Shown here one piece after another: positions 25,435 to 35,464 of a stretch of 36,844 nt of DNA. Where the stretch lies: positions 32,011 to 68,854 of the forward strand of contig PKWJ01000045.1 of NCBI GenBank assembly GCA_003132025.1, given 5' to 3'. A program made the translations under genes and the position numbers. The first letter of the stretch is position 1, and each line of letters opens with the position of its first letter. Below the pieces are notes generated by a model. That model was given only the letters and a program-made list of their open reading frames with translations. It was not told where the DNA came from and did no database searches. This DNA is from Gammaproteobacteria bacterium (GTDB lineage: Bacteria; Pseudomonadota; Gammaproteobacteria; Steroidobacterales; Steroidobacteraceae).

Positions 25435-26778
25435 ATGCTGGAAAAAATCGTCATTGCCAATCGCGGCGAGATCGCGCTGCGCATCCTGCGCGCCTGTCGC
25501 GAGCTCGGCATCAAGACCGTGGCCGCGCACTCCACCGCGGACGCGAATCTCAAGCACGTGCTGCTGGCGGATGAATCGGTGTGCATCGGACCGCCGCCCT
25601 CGGCGCTGAGTTACCTGAACATGCCGGCCCTCATCAGCGCCGCGGAGGTCACCGATTCGGTCGCGATCCATCCGGGCTACGGGTTCCTGTCCGAGAACGC
25701 CGACTTTGCCGAGCGCGTGGAGAAGAGCGGCTTCATATTCATCGGCCCGAAGGCCGAGACCATCCGCCTGATGGGCGACAAGGTGTCGGCGATCGGTGTC
25801 ATGCGCAGCCACAACGTGCCCTGCGTGCCCGGCTCCGGCAGCGCGCTGACCGATGATACGGACGAGAACCTGCGCGTCGCGCGCGATATCGGTTACCCGA
25901 TCATCATCAAGGCCTCGGGCGGGGGCGGTGGGCGCGGCATGCGGGTGGTGCATTCCGAAGGCGCACTATTGAGCTCGATCGCCGTCACTAAAGCGGAGGC
26001 GCTGGCCGCATTCGGCAATGACTCGGTCTATATGGAGAAATTTCTCGAGCGGCCGCGCCACATCGAGTTCCAGATCCTCGCCGATCATCACGGCAACGTG
26101 ATCAGCCTGGGTGAGCGTGACTGCTCGATGCAGCGGCGGCACCAGAAAGTGATCGAGGAGGCCCCGGCCCCCGGCATCACGCCCAAGCAGCGCCGGCTGA
26201 TGGGCGAGCGCTGCGTCGAGGCCTGCCGCGCGGTCGGCTATCGCAGCGCCGGCACGCTCGAGTTTCTCTACCAGGACGGCGAGTTCTACTTCATAGAAAT
26301 GAATACCCGGATCCAGGTCGAGCATCCGGTCACCGAGCTGGTCACCGACATCGATCTGGTCAAGGCCCAGCTGACCATCGCCGCCGGCGAGCCGCTGCAG
26401 TACGAGCAGGCCGACGTGCAGATCCGCGGCCATGCGATCGAATGCCGCATCAATGCCGAGGACGCCCGCACCTTCATGCCCTCTCCCGGCCCGATCAGGC
26501 TGTGGCATCCGCCCGGCGGTCCGGGCATCCGCGTCGACAGCCATGTCTATTCCGGCTACAGCGTACCGCCGTATTACGATTCCCTGATCGGCAAGCTGAT
26601 CGCGCACGGCGATACGCGCGAAACCGCCATCGCGCGCATGCGCAACGCGCTGTCCGAGCTGGTGGTCGAGGGCATCAAGACCAACACCGCCCTGCACCAG
26701 GAAATCCTGGCGCATGCTGCATTCCACACCGGCGGCCTCGACATTCATTACCTGGAGCGGCGCCTGGGACTGAAGTGA
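25435..26778 (+). CDS. accC: Acetyl-CoA carboxylase biotin carboxylase subunit
   Basis: AccC carboxylates the biotin on AccB with ATP and bicarbonate. The 447-residue product starts [20 protein letters not shown] and has the full ATP-grasp signature set: [30 protein letters not shown] (glycine-rich loop), [31 protein letters not shown], and [14 protein letters not shown], which holds the metal-binding Glu, the catalytic Arg and bicarbonate-site residues. It starts 43 bp after accB and ends 4 bp before prmA. The usual accBC pairing keeps the two subunits in proportion. Confidence 0.98.
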   Translation: MLEKIVIANRGEIALRILRACRELGIKTVAAHSTADANLKHVLLADESVCIGPPPSALSYLNMPALISAAEVTDSVAIHPGYGFLSENADFAERVEKSGFIFIGPKAETIRLMGDKVSAIGVMRSHNVPCVPGSGSALTDDTDENLRVARDIGYPIIIKASGGGGGRGMRVVHSEGALLSSIAVTKAEALAAFGNDSVYMEKFLERPRHIEFQILADHHGNVISLGERDCSMQRRHQKVIEEAPAPGITPKQRRLMGERCVEACRAVGYRSAGTLEFLYQDGEFYFIEMNTRIQVEHPVTELVTDIDLVKAQLTIAAGEPLQYEQADVQIRGHAIECRINAEDARTFMPSPGPIRLWHPPGGPGIRVDSHVYSGYSVPPYYDSLIGKLIAHGDTRETAIARMRNALSELVVEGIKTNTALHQEILAHAAFHTGGLDIHYLERRLGLK

Positions 26779-26782
26779 CGCG

Positions 26783-27658
26783 ATGTCCTATCTCGAGCTG
26801 AGCTTCGAGCTCGACGATCTCGACCCGCAGGCCGCCGAGAACGCCTGCATGCAGAGCGGCGCACTGTGCGTGACCTTTTCCGATGCCCACGATGAGCCGG
26901 TGCTCGAGCCGCGGCCGGGGGAGATGCGGCTGTGGCGCCAGACCCGGTTGCAGGCGCTGTACGATGCGCAGCGTGCCGACGCGGTATTGATCGTCGCGCT
27001 CGCGGCCGCACTTGGTATCGATTCGCAGCAACTCAAGGCGCGCGCGGTCGCCGACCGGGCCTGGGAGCGGGAATGGCTGCGCGACTTTCACGCCATGCGC
27101 TTCGGCAAGCGGCTATGGATCTGCCCGCGGCATGAATCGGTGTCCGACACGGAAGCGGTGGTGGTCAGGCTCGACCCCGGCCTCGCCTTCGGTACCGGCA
27201 CCCACCCATCCACCGCCATGTGCCTGCAGTGGCTCGATGGCACGCCACTGTCGGGCAGCACGGTAGTGGATTACGGCTGCGGTGCCGGCGCGCTGGCAAT
27301 CGCGGCCCTGAAGCTTGGCGCGCGCCGCGCCTATGCATTCGATATCGACCCGCAGGCGCTGCTCGCCGCGCGCGAGAACGCGGTCGATAACGCCGTGGTC
27401 GACCGGTTGCAGCTGTGCGAGCGCGCGGCGGATATTGCGAGCGGTTGCGACGTGCTGCTCGCCAATATCCTGGCCGAAGTGTTGATATCGCTGAATCAGC
27501 AGTTCGCGCAGCTGTTGCCGTCGGGTGCGCGCGTGCTGCTGGCCGGGATCCTCGCCGATCAGGAATCAGAAGTGGCGGCTGCGTTCCTGAAGTGGTTTGA
27601 TATGGAACGCTACGCCAGCCGCGATGGCTGGGTGGCGCTGGCCGGTACACGCCATTGA
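26783..27658 (+). CDS. prmA: Ribosomal protein L11 methyltransferase
   Basis: PrmA methylates ribosomal protein L11 with SAM. The 291-residue product has the family's N-terminal substrate domain (MSYLELSFELDDLDPQAAEN), a linker, and a C-terminal Rossmann domain. The FGTGTHPSTAMCLQWLD motif begins the catalytic part. SAM motif I is VVDYGCGAGALAIAALKLGA at about residue 162, followed by AFDIDPQALLAARENA and ANILAEVLISL. It starts 4 bp after accC, so it is probably in the accBC unit. A 12-bp repeat duplicates the last codons and stop just beyond the gene. Confidence 0.97.
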   Translation: MSYLELSFELDDLDPQAAENACMQSGALCVTFSDAHDEPVLEPRPGEMRLWRQTRLQALYDAQRADAVLIVALAAALGIDSQQLKARAVADRAWEREWLRDFHAMRFGKRLWICPRHESVSDTEAVVVRLDPGLAFGTGTHPSTAMCLQWLDGTPLSGSTVVDYGCGAGALAIAALKLGARRAYAFDIDPQALLAARENAVDNAVVDRLQLCERAADIASGCDVLLANILAEVLISLNQQFAQLLPSGARVLLAGILADQESEVAAAFLKWFDMERYASRDGWVALAGTRH

Positions 27659-27672
27659 GCACACGCCATTGA
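27647..27672 (+). repeat. 12-bp tandem repeat over the prmA stop
   Basis: ACACGCCATTGA occurs at 27647-27658 and again at 27661-27672, a period of 14 bp. The first copy contains the prmA stop codon. It looks like a small slippage duplication in the region before the DUF3426 gene. Confidence 0.8.
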
Positions 27673-27804
27673 ATTAACTTGGGATTTTAGCACTGGGTGC
27701 TTGCGCCCCATCGGCTTAGCTTCAGTTCCCCAGCGCCGCCACAATGTTTATCAACCCTTCATCTTCAGTCACTGCAGCGAGCCATAGCGTTCCGTAGTCG
27801 TTCC

Positions 27805-29001
27805 ATGTTTACCGTCTGCCCCAAGTGCACCCTGACGCTCGCCGTCACCGCGGCCGATCTGCGCACCGGTCAGGGCTACGTGCGCTGCGGGCGTTGCCTG
27901 AACGTCTTCAACGCGCTGCTGGCGCTCAGCGAGGAACCGGCCGACCGCAGCGCGCCGACGCCGGCGTATTCGCAGGCCGATCCGGCATCCTCCTCGCAGA
28001 TCACGGCCGCGCTCACTTCCTCCGCCAACGATGCTGAAGAGTTCGATGAAGTCCACCCGGCCCGGGTTCACGTGGTCGGCGACGTCGCGCCTCGAAATCA
28101 TCTGACCACTGAGCGCTCGAGCGATGGGGCGATCGAGAATGAATCCAGCCTTGCCGACGGCACCGGGAGCTTCGAGACCATCGTGCTCGAGGGCGACGCG
28201 ATCACGCAGACCGAGGAGTTCGTACCCGAAGAGTCGATCGATAATGAGATCGCTGCGCTGACGCAGCGCCTGAGCGTGGCCGCGCATCAATCGGAACAGG
28301 AGTTGGAGGGCTTCGGTCATCTGTATAACGAGAGCGCGCCAGCCGACGATGAAGCAACCACCGGCGAGCACGGCCCGGAAGGGCAAGCGGAAGAGCAACC
28401 GGAAGAGCGGCAGGATGCGGCACCGGACCCGGATGCCGATGGCGGCGACATTGCCGTCGCGCGCCCGCCGCGCCGGGCCCGCTGGGTTGCCGGTTGCATC
28501 GTGCTGGCGCTGCTGCTTACCGTTCAGGGCATCAATCACTGGCGCGATGCGCTCGCCTCCTCACCTGCCCTGGGTGCACCGATGGGCCGGCTGTATGCGA
28601 CCTTCGGAGTGCCGCTCGACCCGCATTGGAATCTGGCCGCGTACGACGTTCGCCAGCAAGGCGCCGCGACCGACCCCGCCGACAGCCATGTGATCCGCGT
28701 GCGCGTGAGTGTGGCGAATCATGCGCCCCGCGCCCAACCGCTGCCGTTGCTGCGCCTGACGCTGCTGGATCGCTACGGCAAGCCGATCGCAGCGCGAGAT
28801 CTGACGCCGGCGGAATACTGGCCCGCGGGCCACGCGGCGCGCGCCTTGCTCGCGCACGACGAGCGCATCGACAGCGAAATCGCGGTCCGCGACCCGGGCG
28901 CCGACAGCGCCAGCTTTGAGCTCGACGTGTGCCTGAAGAGTGCCCACGGCGTCGTGCGTTGCGCCGGCGACACGACCAGCGCCGCGGCCCCGATACCGTG
29001 A
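27805..29001 (+). CDS. DUF3426 / MJ0042-type zinc-ribbon membrane protein
   Basis: The 398-residue protein starts with a zinc ribbon: MFTVCPKCTLTLAV then GYVRCGRCLNVFN, four cysteines in the MJ0042 pattern. A long, Glu/Asp/Ser-rich low-complexity stretch follows (residues about 50-220), then a single membrane helix (WVAGCIVLALLLTVQGI) and a C-terminal DUF3426 domain (ending LDVCLKSAHGVVRCAGDTTS). The topology suggests a cytosolic zinc ribbon and an outside domain. The function is unknown; the family is found at this site between prmA and dusB in many proteobacteria. The start at 27805 is set by the zinc ribbon. It overlaps dusB by 4 bp. Confidence 0.9.
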   Translation: MFTVCPKCTLTLAVTAADLRTGQGYVRCGRCLNVFNALLALSEEPADRSAPTPAYSQADPASSSQITAALTSSANDAEEFDEVHPARVHVVGDVAPRNHLTTERSSDGAIENESSLADGTGSFETIVLEGDAITQTEEFVPEESIDNEIAALTQRLSVAAHQSEQELEGFGHLYNESAPADDEATTGEHGPEGQAEEQPEERQDAAPDPDADGGDIAVARPPRRARWVAGCIVLALLLTVQGINHWRDALASSPALGAPMGRLYATFGVPLDPHWNLAAYDVRQQGAATDPADSHVIRVRVSVANHAPRAQPLPLLRLTLLDRYGKPIAARDLTPAEYWPAGHAARALLAHDERIDSEIAVRDPGADSASFELDVCLKSAHGVVRCAGDTTSAAAPIP

Positions 29002-29984
29002 GTCTTCAGATCGCGCACTACCAGCTCGCCGGCCGGGCGCTGCTGGCGCCGATGGCCGGTGTGACCGATCGGCCCTTCCGGCAGCTCTGTCGTCGTTTCG
29101 GCGCGACGCTGGCGCCGGCGGAAATGCTCAGCGCCGACCAGCGACTCTGGAGCAGCAGCAAGTCGCAGCGCCGCATGGACCACGAGGGGGAACCCACGCC
29201 ACGCGTGGTGCAACTGGCCGGCAGCGAACCGGCGGAGCTGGCGGCCGCGGCGCGCGTCAACGTCGACCTGGGCGCGCAGATCATCGACATCAACATGGGC
29301 TGCCCGGCGAAGAAAGTGTGCAACCGCCACTGCGGCTCGGCGCTGCTGGCCGACGAAGCGCTGGTGGAACGCATACTGCACGCCGTGGTGCGCGCCGTGG
29401 CGGCGCCGGTCACCCTGAAAATCCGTACCGGCACCGACCCGACGCAGCGCAATGCGGCGCGTATCGCGGCGCTGGCGCAAGCATGCGGCATAGCGGCAGT
29501 CGCCATCCATGGCCGCACGCGCTCCGATATGTTTCGCGGCGCCGCAGAATACGACACGATGCGGCAGGTACGCGGGCAGATCGACATACCGCTGATTGCC
29601 AACGGCGATATCGATTCGCCACAGCGCGCACGCGCGGTACTTGATTTCACCGGCGCAGAAGGAGTAATGATCGGTCGGGCGGCGCAAGGTGCACCATGGA
29701 TTTTTCGCGATGTCAATGCGTATGTCGACACCAACGATTTCGCTGCGCCACTCTTGCGTAGCTCGAAGACTGAGATCATCCTTCAGCACCTCGCATCCCT
29801 GTATCAGTTCTATGGTGAACACACGGGGCTGCGAATGGCACGTAAGCATCTTGGCTGGTACTGCCGGCAACTTTCCGAAGCGAGCGAACTGCAGCAACGA
29901 CTGATGGCGGCAGAGGACTCGGCTTTACAGTTTTCGGTGGCCAAGCAGGGCTTCGAGCACTGGGCAGAACTGCAGGCGGCCTGA
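28998..29984 (+). CDS. dusB: tRNA-dihydrouridine synthase B
   Basis: Dus enzymes reduce uridine to dihydrouridine in tRNA using FMN and NADPH. The 328-residue product has LLAPMAGVTDRPFRQLCRRF for FMN binding, DINMGCPAKKVCNRHCGSAL with the active-site Cys in the GCP motif, IHGRTRSDMF, and IANGDIDSPQRARAVLDFTG plus EGVMIGRAAQGAPWIF at the phosphate site. The start is a GTG at 28998 that overlaps the DUF3426 stop (GTGA), a translational coupling. The longer frame upstream is rejected because the family begins near this point. The gene is followed by fis, a standard gammaproteobacterial pair. Confidence 0.97.
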   Translation: MSLQIAHYQLAGRALLAPMAGVTDRPFRQLCRRFGATLAPAEMLSADQRLWSSSKSQRRMDHEGEPTPRVVQLAGSEPAELAAAARVNVDLGAQIIDINMGCPAKKVCNRHCGSALLADEALVERILHAVVRAVAAPVTLKIRTGTDPTQRNAARIAALAQACGIAAVAIHGRTRSDMFRGAAEYDTMRQVRGQIDIPLIANGDIDSPQRARAVLDFTGAEGVMIGRAAQGAPWIFRDVNAYVDTNDFAAPLLRSSKTEIILQHLASLYQFYGEHTGLRMARKHLGWYCRQLSEASELQQRLMAAEDSALQFSVAKQGFEHWAELQAA

Positions 29985-30024
29985 AAGACGCGGCGGTCGC
30001 ACTGGCTGAAAGGGAAGCGCGAGC

Positions 30025-30330
30025 ATGTTGAAGAAGAAAACTCGCAGATCAGGCGCAGAGCCTATCTTCAGATCCAATAGCGTGAGACTTGCCGGCAAGG
30101 AACTGCCGCTGCGCAGCCACACCGAGCACGCACTCAACGATTACTTTTCCAGTCTGAATGGTCATCGTCCGGCGCGCGTGTACCACATGGTGCTGCGCGA
30201 GGTGGAGGAGCCGCTGTTCCGCGCGGTGCTGGATTACGCCGCCGGCAACCAGAGCCGCGCCGCCGTCATCCTCGGCATCAATCGCGGCACGCTGCGCAAG
30301 AAACTGCGAGAGCTGGGCCTATCCGAGTGA
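30025..30330 (+). CDS. fis: DNA-binding protein Fis
   Basis: Fis is a small nucleoid protein that bends DNA and affects rRNA promoters, site-specific recombination and chromosome structure. The 101-residue product is the usual size. The C-terminal half is the conserved helix-turn-helix: [20 protein letters not shown] followed by [12 protein letters not shown]. The N-terminal half is more variable, as in the family. It starts 40 bp after dusB. Control of fis in E. coli acts at the dusB promoter; the same arrangement here is inferred. Confidence 0.97.
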   Translation: MLKKKTRRSGAEPIFRSNSVRLAGKELPLRSHTEHALNDYFSSLNGHRPARVYHMVLREVEEPLFRAVLDYAAGNQSRAAVILGINRGTLRKKLRELGLSE

Positions 30331-30346
30331 GCACGCGGCCGATCTG

Positions 30347-31909
30347 ATGTCCGCGGCCATCCGGCTGGCGCTGCTTTCGGTCTCCGACAAGCGCGGACTG
30401 ACGGAGTTTGCCGCCGGCCTGCACCGGCACGGCATCGAACTGCTGGCTACCGGCGGCACCGCCAGGCTCCTGCTCGATGCCGGCTTGCCGGTGCGCGAAG
30501 TATCGACCTACACCGGATCCCCCGAGCTGATGGACGGGCGTCTCAAGACGCTGCATCCGCGCGTGCACGGCGGCCTGCTCGGCCGGCGCGGCACCGACGA
30601 TGAGGCCATGCGCGCGCACGGCATCGAGCCGATCGACCTGCTGGTGGTCAATCTCTATCCGTTCGCGACCACCATCGCGCGGCCGGATTGCAGCTACGCC
30701 GAGGCGATCGAGAACATCGACGTCGGCGGACCGGCGATGCTGCGCGCCGCGGCCAAGAATCATGCCGTCGTCACCGCGCTGGTCGACCCTGCGGACTATG
30801 CGGCGGTGCTGGCCGAGATCGACGATTCCGGGGGGACTTCGATCGATACGCGCTCGCGCCTCGCGGCCAAGGCCTTCGCGCACACCGCGCGCTACGACAC
30901 CACGGTCGCAAGCTACCTGCAGCAACGTCTGGGCTTCGAGGACGACGGCTTCGACGAGCTGCTGACGCTGTATTTCGACAAACAGCAGGACCTGCGCTAT
31001 GGCGAAAACCCGCATCAGCGGGCCGCGTTCTACCGCAATCCCGGGGCTCGTGGCGGTTCGGTCACCACCGCCCGGGTGCTGCAGGGCAAGGATCTGTCCT
31101 ACAACAACGTCGCTGACTGCGATGCGGCCATCGAGTGCGTGCGCCAGTTTGCGCAGTGCGCCTGCGTCATCGTCAAGCACGCCAATCCCTGCGGCGTGGC
31201 GCTCGGCGCCGGTCCGCTCGAGGCCTACACCGGCGCCTATCGCACCGATCCGACGTCCGCCTTCGGCGGCATCATCGCCTTCAATCGCGAGCTCGACGCC
31301 GGTACCGCCCGCGCCATCATCGAGCGTCAGTTCGCCGAGGTCATCGCCGCACCGGGCATGAGCGCCGGCGCACTCGCGGCGCTGGCCGTGAAGCCGAATC
31401 TGCGCCTGCTCGAGACCGGCGCGCTGCTCAGCGACATCGGCGATGAACTGGAATTTCGCTCGGTCACCGGCGGACTGCTGCAGCAGCAGCGCGACAGCGG
31501 GCGGGTCGACGCCGCGGATCTGAAGGTGGTGAGCCGCCGCCGGCCCGAGACGCGCGAGTTCGCCGACCTGATGTTCGCCTGGCAGGTGGCCAAATTCGTG
31601 AAGTCCAACGCCATCGTGCTGGCGCACGGCGGTGCCACGCTGGGCGTGGGCGCCGGCCAGACGAGCCGCGTGTACTCCACGCGCATCGCGGCATTGAAGG
31701 CAGCCGATGAAAAGCTGGAACTACGCGGCGCGGCCATGGCATCGGACGCATTCTTCCCGTTTCGCGACGGTATCGATGTCGCCGCCTCCTACGGCATCGC
31801 CGCGGTAATCCAACCGGGTGGCTCGATGCGCGACCAGGAGGTGATCGCTGCCGCGGACGAGCACGGCATGGCGATGGTATTCACCGGCATGCGTCACTTC
31901 CGGCATTAG
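30347..31909 (+). CDS. purH: Bifunctional AICAR formyltransferase / IMP cyclohydrolase
   Basis: PurH carries out the last two steps of de novo IMP synthesis. The 520-residue product starts with the cyclohydrolase domain ([20 protein letters not shown], then [10 protein letters not shown] and [16 protein letters not shown]), followed by the formyltransferase domain. The latter has [14 protein letters not shown] and [12 protein letters not shown], with the catalytic Lys and His, and ends with [20 protein letters not shown]. The ATG at 30347 is 16 bp after the fis stop. The purD gene follows by 22 bp, so purH-purD is an operon. Confidence 0.98.
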   Translation: MSAAIRLALLSVSDKRGLTEFAAGLHRHGIELLATGGTARLLLDAGLPVREVSTYTGSPELMDGRLKTLHPRVHGGLLGRRGTDDEAMRAHGIEPIDLLVVNLYPFATTIARPDCSYAEAIENIDVGGPAMLRAAAKNHAVVTALVDPADYAAVLAEIDDSGGTSIDTRSRLAAKAFAHTARYDTTVASYLQQRLGFEDDGFDELLTLYFDKQQDLRYGENPHQRAAFYRNPGARGGSVTTARVLQGKDLSYNNVADCDAAIECVRQFAQCACVIVKHANPCGVALGAGPLEAYTGAYRTDPTSAFGGIIAFNRELDAGTARAIIERQFAEVIAAPGMSAGALAALAVKPNLRLLETGALLSDIGDELEFRSVTGGLLQQQRDSGRVDAADLKVVSRRRPETREFADLMFAWQVAKFVKSNAIVLAHGGATLGVGAGQTSRVYSTRIAALKAADEKLELRGAAMASDAFFPFRDGIDVAASYGIAAVIQPGGSMRDQEVIAAADEHGMAMVFTGMRHFRH

Positions 31910-31931
31910 CGCGGTTTAAGGCGGCGCTGGC

Positions 31932-33233
31932 ATGAAGGTACTGATCGTCGGCGGCGGGGGCCGCGAGCATGCGCTGGCCTGGAAGTGCGCGCAGTCGCCG
32001 CGCGTGAGCCAAGTGCTGGTGGCGCCCGGCAATGCCGGCACCGAGGCCGAGCCGCGGGTGCGCAACGTGGACATTGCCGCTACCGATATCCCGCGACTGG
32101 TGCAACTGGCGCACCGCGAGGCGATCGAGCTGACGATCATCGGTCCGGAAGCACCGCTGGTGGCCGGAATCGTGGATGCCTTCCAGGACGCCGGCCTGCG
32201 CTGCTTCGGACCTAAGCGGCTGGCAGCGCGGCTCGAGGGCTCGAAGGCCTTCACCAAGGATTTCCTGCAGCGCCACCGCATTCCCACCGCGGCTTATCGC
32301 GTGTTCACGCGCGCCAACTACGATCCCGCGTGGCTGCGGGCGCAGCGCGCGCCGATCGTCGTCAAGGCGAGCGGCCTGGCGTCGGGCAAGGGCGTCGTGA
32401 TCGCGCAAAGCCTGGATGAGGCCGAGGCCGCGGTCAGCGGCATGTTTGGCGGCCGCTTCGGCGACGCCGGCGCCGAGATCGTGATCGAACAGTTCCTGGC
32501 CGGCGAGGAAGCGAGCTTCATCGTCATGGCGGACGGCGAGCATGTGCTGCCGCTGGCCACCTCGCAGGACCACAAGCGGCTGGCCGATGGTGACGCCGGT
32601 CCCAACACCGGCGGCATGGGCGCTTATTCGCCGGCCCCGGTGGTCAGCAGCACGGTCCACGAACGGGTGATGCGCGAGATCATCGCGCCGACGGTGCGCG
32701 GACTGGCCCAGGACGGCACCCCGTACAGCGGGTTTTTGTATGCCGGATTGATGATCGGGCCCGATGGCGCAGCGGCAGTGGTGGAATTCAATTGCCGCCT
32801 GGGCGATCCGGAAACGCAGCCGATGCTGACGCGGCTGCAAAGCGACCTGACCACACTGTGCGATGCGGCGCTCGATCGCAGCCTGCATCGCATCGAGGCG
32901 CAGTGGGACCCGCGTGCCGCTCTTGGCGTGGTACTCGCCGCGCACGGCTACCCGGAAGCGGTACGCAGCGGCGACGCCATCAGCGGACTTGAGCGCGCCG
33001 CGGCGCTGCCCGGCAAGGTGTTCCACGCCGGGACCGAGCGCACCGCCGGCCGGGTCGTGACCAGCGGCGGGCGTGTGCTGTGCGCCGTGGGTCTGGGCGA
33101 GCGGGTCGGCGACGCGCAGCGCGAGGCCTACGCGCTGGTCGACTGCATCCACTACGACGGCATGCAGTTCCGGCGCGACATCGGCTATCAGGCGATTGCG
33201 CGCGAGCGTGCAGGCCGCGGCCGCGATGGCTGA
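31932..33233 (+). CDS. purD: Phosphoribosylamine-glycine ligase (GARS)
   Basis: PurD is the second enzyme of purine synthesis: it ligates glycine to phosphoribosylamine with ATP. The 433-residue product begins MKVLIVGGGGREHALAWKCA. ATP-grasp motifs include IGPEAPLVAGIVDAFQ, VVKASGLASGKGVVIAQ, GGMGAYSPAPVVS and VEFNCRLGDPETQPML. The last 8 bp overlap the alpha/beta hydrolase start at 33226. The gene appears complete and standard. Confidence 0.98.
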   Translation: MKVLIVGGGGREHALAWKCAQSPRVSQVLVAPGNAGTEAEPRVRNVDIAATDIPRLVQLAHREAIELTIIGPEAPLVAGIVDAFQDAGLRCFGPKRLAARLEGSKAFTKDFLQRHRIPTAAYRVFTRANYDPAWLRAQRAPIVVKASGLASGKGVVIAQSLDEAEAAVSGMFGGRFGDAGAEIVIEQFLAGEEASFIVMADGEHVLPLATSQDHKRLADGDAGPNTGGMGAYSPAPVVSSTVHERVMREIIAPTVRGLAQDGTPYSGFLYAGLMIGPDGAAAVVEFNCRLGDPETQPMLTRLQSDLTTLCDAALDRSLHRIEAQWDPRAALGVVLAAHGYPEAVRSGDAISGLERAAALPGKVFHAGTERTAGRVVTSGGRVLCAVGLGERVGDAQREAYALVDCIHYDGMQFRRDIGYQAIARERAGRGRDG

Positions 33234-34116
33234 GGACGGCGCGCCCGCGCGCAACATTCCCGGACTGACGCCGGCGCGCCAGCGGCGCATCCGCAGCGTG
33301 TTCCGGCTGCTGTCGGCGCTCAGTCCGGCGCTGTCGGCACGGTTCGCGGAGCGGCTGTTCATCACGCCACGCACGCGCCGCGTCAGCCACCAGGATGCGG
33401 GCTTCCTGGCGACCGCCGCCGGTCGGCGGCTCCAGACGCCGCACGGCGACGTACAGATATATGAGTGGCCGGGCGCCGGACCGGCGGTGCTGGTGCTGCA
33501 CGGCTGGATCTCCTACGCCGGCCAGCTCAGGTCGATCATCGAGGGCTTGCTGGCCCATGGCCTACGCGTGGTCGCGTTCGATGCTCCGGCCCACGGCCGC
33601 TCGGGCGGCCGGCAGGCGGACCTGGCCAGCTTTCGCGACGCGCTGGCGGCGGTCAGCAGTGCCTGTGCGCCGGCCGGTGCCATCCTGGCGCATTCCTTTG
33701 GCGCCATCACCGCCGCCAGCTGGCTGGCGGAGGACCCGGCCGCCGCACAGCTGCGTGCCGCGGTGCTGGTCGGGCTGCCGCGCGACATCGGCTACCTGTT
33801 CGAGTCGTTCACCATGGCGATGGCGTTGCGCGCCGACGTCGTGCAGCGCCTGCGGGCGCTGTTCCGGGCCCGCTACGGCGGCGATCCGGAAGACTATGCG
33901 GCGCCGGCGCTGGCACGGCGCATCCACATACCGGTGCTGCTGGTGCACGGCGAGGCCGACGAATACATACCGGCCTCGCATGCCGAGGAAGTCGCGCTGC
34001 AGCTGCGCGACGGGCACATCCAGGTGATCGCCGGCCTGAATCACAGCGCGCCGCTGCGCGATCCGGACACCGTCGAGCTGATGGCGCGATTCATCAGCGA
34101 GCGGCTCTCGGCTTGA
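33226..34116 (+). CDS. Alpha/beta hydrolase
   Basis: The 296-residue protein has the alpha/beta hydrolase fold. VLVLHGWISYAGQLRSIIEG is the oxyanion-hole region, AFDAPAHGRSGG follows, and the nucleophile elbow is AHSFGAITAA with the Ser in place. Asp lies in HGEADEYIP and His in GLNHSAPL, completing the triad. There is no signal peptide. An N-terminal 70 residues of unknown fold precede the core. The start overlaps purD by 8 bp, so it is likely cotranscribed. A GTG at 33208 is in frame and would extend it slightly. The substrate cannot be told. Confidence 0.88.
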   Translation: MAEDGAPARNIPGLTPARQRRIRSVFRLLSALSPALSARFAERLFITPRTRRVSHQDAGFLATAAGRRLQTPHGDVQIYEWPGAGPAVLVLHGWISYAGQLRSIIEGLLAHGLRVVAFDAPAHGRSGGRQADLASFRDALAAVSSACAPAGAILAHSFGAITAASWLAEDPAAAQLRAAVLVGLPRDIGYLFESFTMAMALRADVVQRLRALFRARYGGDPEDYAAPALARRIHIPVLLVHGEADEYIPASHAEEVALQLRDGHIQVIAGLNHSAPLRDPDTVELMARFISERLSA

Positions 34117-34153
34117 GGTCCGGCGACATCGGGTGGTCTGGCATACTGTGCGC

Positions 34154-35464
34154 ATGACGAACGATGTCGCCCCCGCGGAGCGGGCCCCGGCCCGCGCTCC
34201 GGTCGCGAAACATGTGTCCTTCGCCGCGCTTCAGCACCGCAGTTTCCGCTATTTTTTCATCGGCAATGCGACCGCGATGATGGCCGACAACTGCGAACAC
34301 GTCATCAGCTACTGGGTGATGTTCCAGAAATTTCACTCCCCCGAGCTCGGCGGCTTCGCGGTGATTTCCCACTGGGTACCGTACCTGCTGCTGTCGGGCT
34401 ATGCCGGCGCGCTCGCCAGCCGCATGGACGTGCGCCGCATGATCCAGCTCGGCATGCTGCTGTTCATGGCGGTCTCGATCGGCTGGGGCGTGCTGATCGC
34501 GACCGGCACGCTCAAGGTCTGGGAGGCGATGGTGCTGCTGTGCATCCACGGCCTGGCAGGGGTCATGTGGACCACGCCCGCGCAGCTCCTGATCCACGAC
34601 ATCGTCGGGCAGGAGCAGCTGCCGAGCGCGGTGCGGCTGGGCGCCACCTCGCGCTACGTGGGCACGCTGCTCGGCCCTGCGATCGGCAACGGCCTGATGC
34701 TGCTGCTGGGACCGGCGCTCGGCATTTTTTGCAATGCGCTGATCTACCTGCCGATGTTCATCTGGCTGTGGAGGGCGCCGCATCGTCCACGCGCAGAGCG
34801 CGGTGCGGCCGGCCCTGGTGTTGCGGTACGCGGCCTGGGCGATGCCATCGCCACGCTGCGCAGCGTGCGCGGCAACCACATCATCCTCACCATGACTATC
34901 CTGGCGGGCGCAGCGTCATTCTTCATCGGCACCGCCTACCAGGCCCAGATGCCGAACTTCGCGACCGATCTGGGCCATGGCAACGCCGGACTGTCGTATG
35001 CCGCGCTGGCCGCGGCCGACGCCGCCGGCGCGTTGTTCGGCGCGGTGATCCTCGAAAGTCGCGGTCTGCTGTTGCCGCGCGTGCCCACGGCGCTGCTGCT
35101 GTGCATGTTCTGGTGCGGCGCCTTGAGCGTATTCGCCCTCACTCACTCCTACGCGCTGTCGCTCGCGGCGTTGTTCTGCGCCGGCTTTTTCGAGCTGTCG
35201 TTCGGTGCCATGGCGCAGGCGCTGGTGCAGCTGAACGCCCCGGCCGCGCGGCGCGGCCACGTCATCGGCGTATTCGTGATGGCGGCGCTGGGGCTACGCT
35301 TCGTCAGCGGCTTCACGGTCGGGGTGCTGGGCGCGGTGATCGGCGTGCATGCATCGCTGGCACTGTCGGCGGCGGCGCTGTTCGTAGTCATCGCCGCGCT
35401 GTTCGCCTGGCAGGCGATGCGCCCTGGCGCCGCAAGGTCACTCCAGCCGCAGCCGGGGCACTAG
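34154..35464 (+). CDS. Major facilitator superfamily transporter (MFS_3-like)
   Basis: The 436-residue protein is largely hydrophobic and shows about 10-12 membrane segments. The region after the first helix (SRMDVRRMIQLGMLL) fits the MFS loop 2-3 motif. It resembles the MFS_3 group, which includes the siderophore exporter EntS, but the substrate is unknown. The gene starts 37 bp after the hydrolase. The ATG at 34154 has no strong ribosome site; a start further upstream at 34133 would add seven residues. Its TAG stop overlaps the convergent outer membrane protein's stop: both stops share the palindrome CTAG. Confidence 0.87.
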   Translation: MTNDVAPAERAPARAPVAKHVSFAALQHRSFRYFFIGNATAMMADNCEHVISYWVMFQKFHSPELGGFAVISHWVPYLLLSGYAGALASRMDVRRMIQLGMLLFMAVSIGWGVLIATGTLKVWEAMVLLCIHGLAGVMWTTPAQLLIHDIVGQEQLPSAVRLGATSRYVGTLLGPAIGNGLMLLLGPALGIFCNALIYLPMFIWLWRAPHRPRAERGAAGPGVAVRGLGDAIATLRSVRGNHIILTMTILAGAASFFIGTAYQAQMPNFATDLGHGNAGLSYAALAAADAAGALFGAVILESRGLLLPRVPTALLLCMFWCGALSVFALTHSYALSLAALFCAGFFELSFGAMAQALVQLNAPAARRGHVIGVFVMAALGLRFVSGFTVGVLGAVIGVHASLALSAAALFVVIAALFAWQAMRPGAARSLQPQPGH

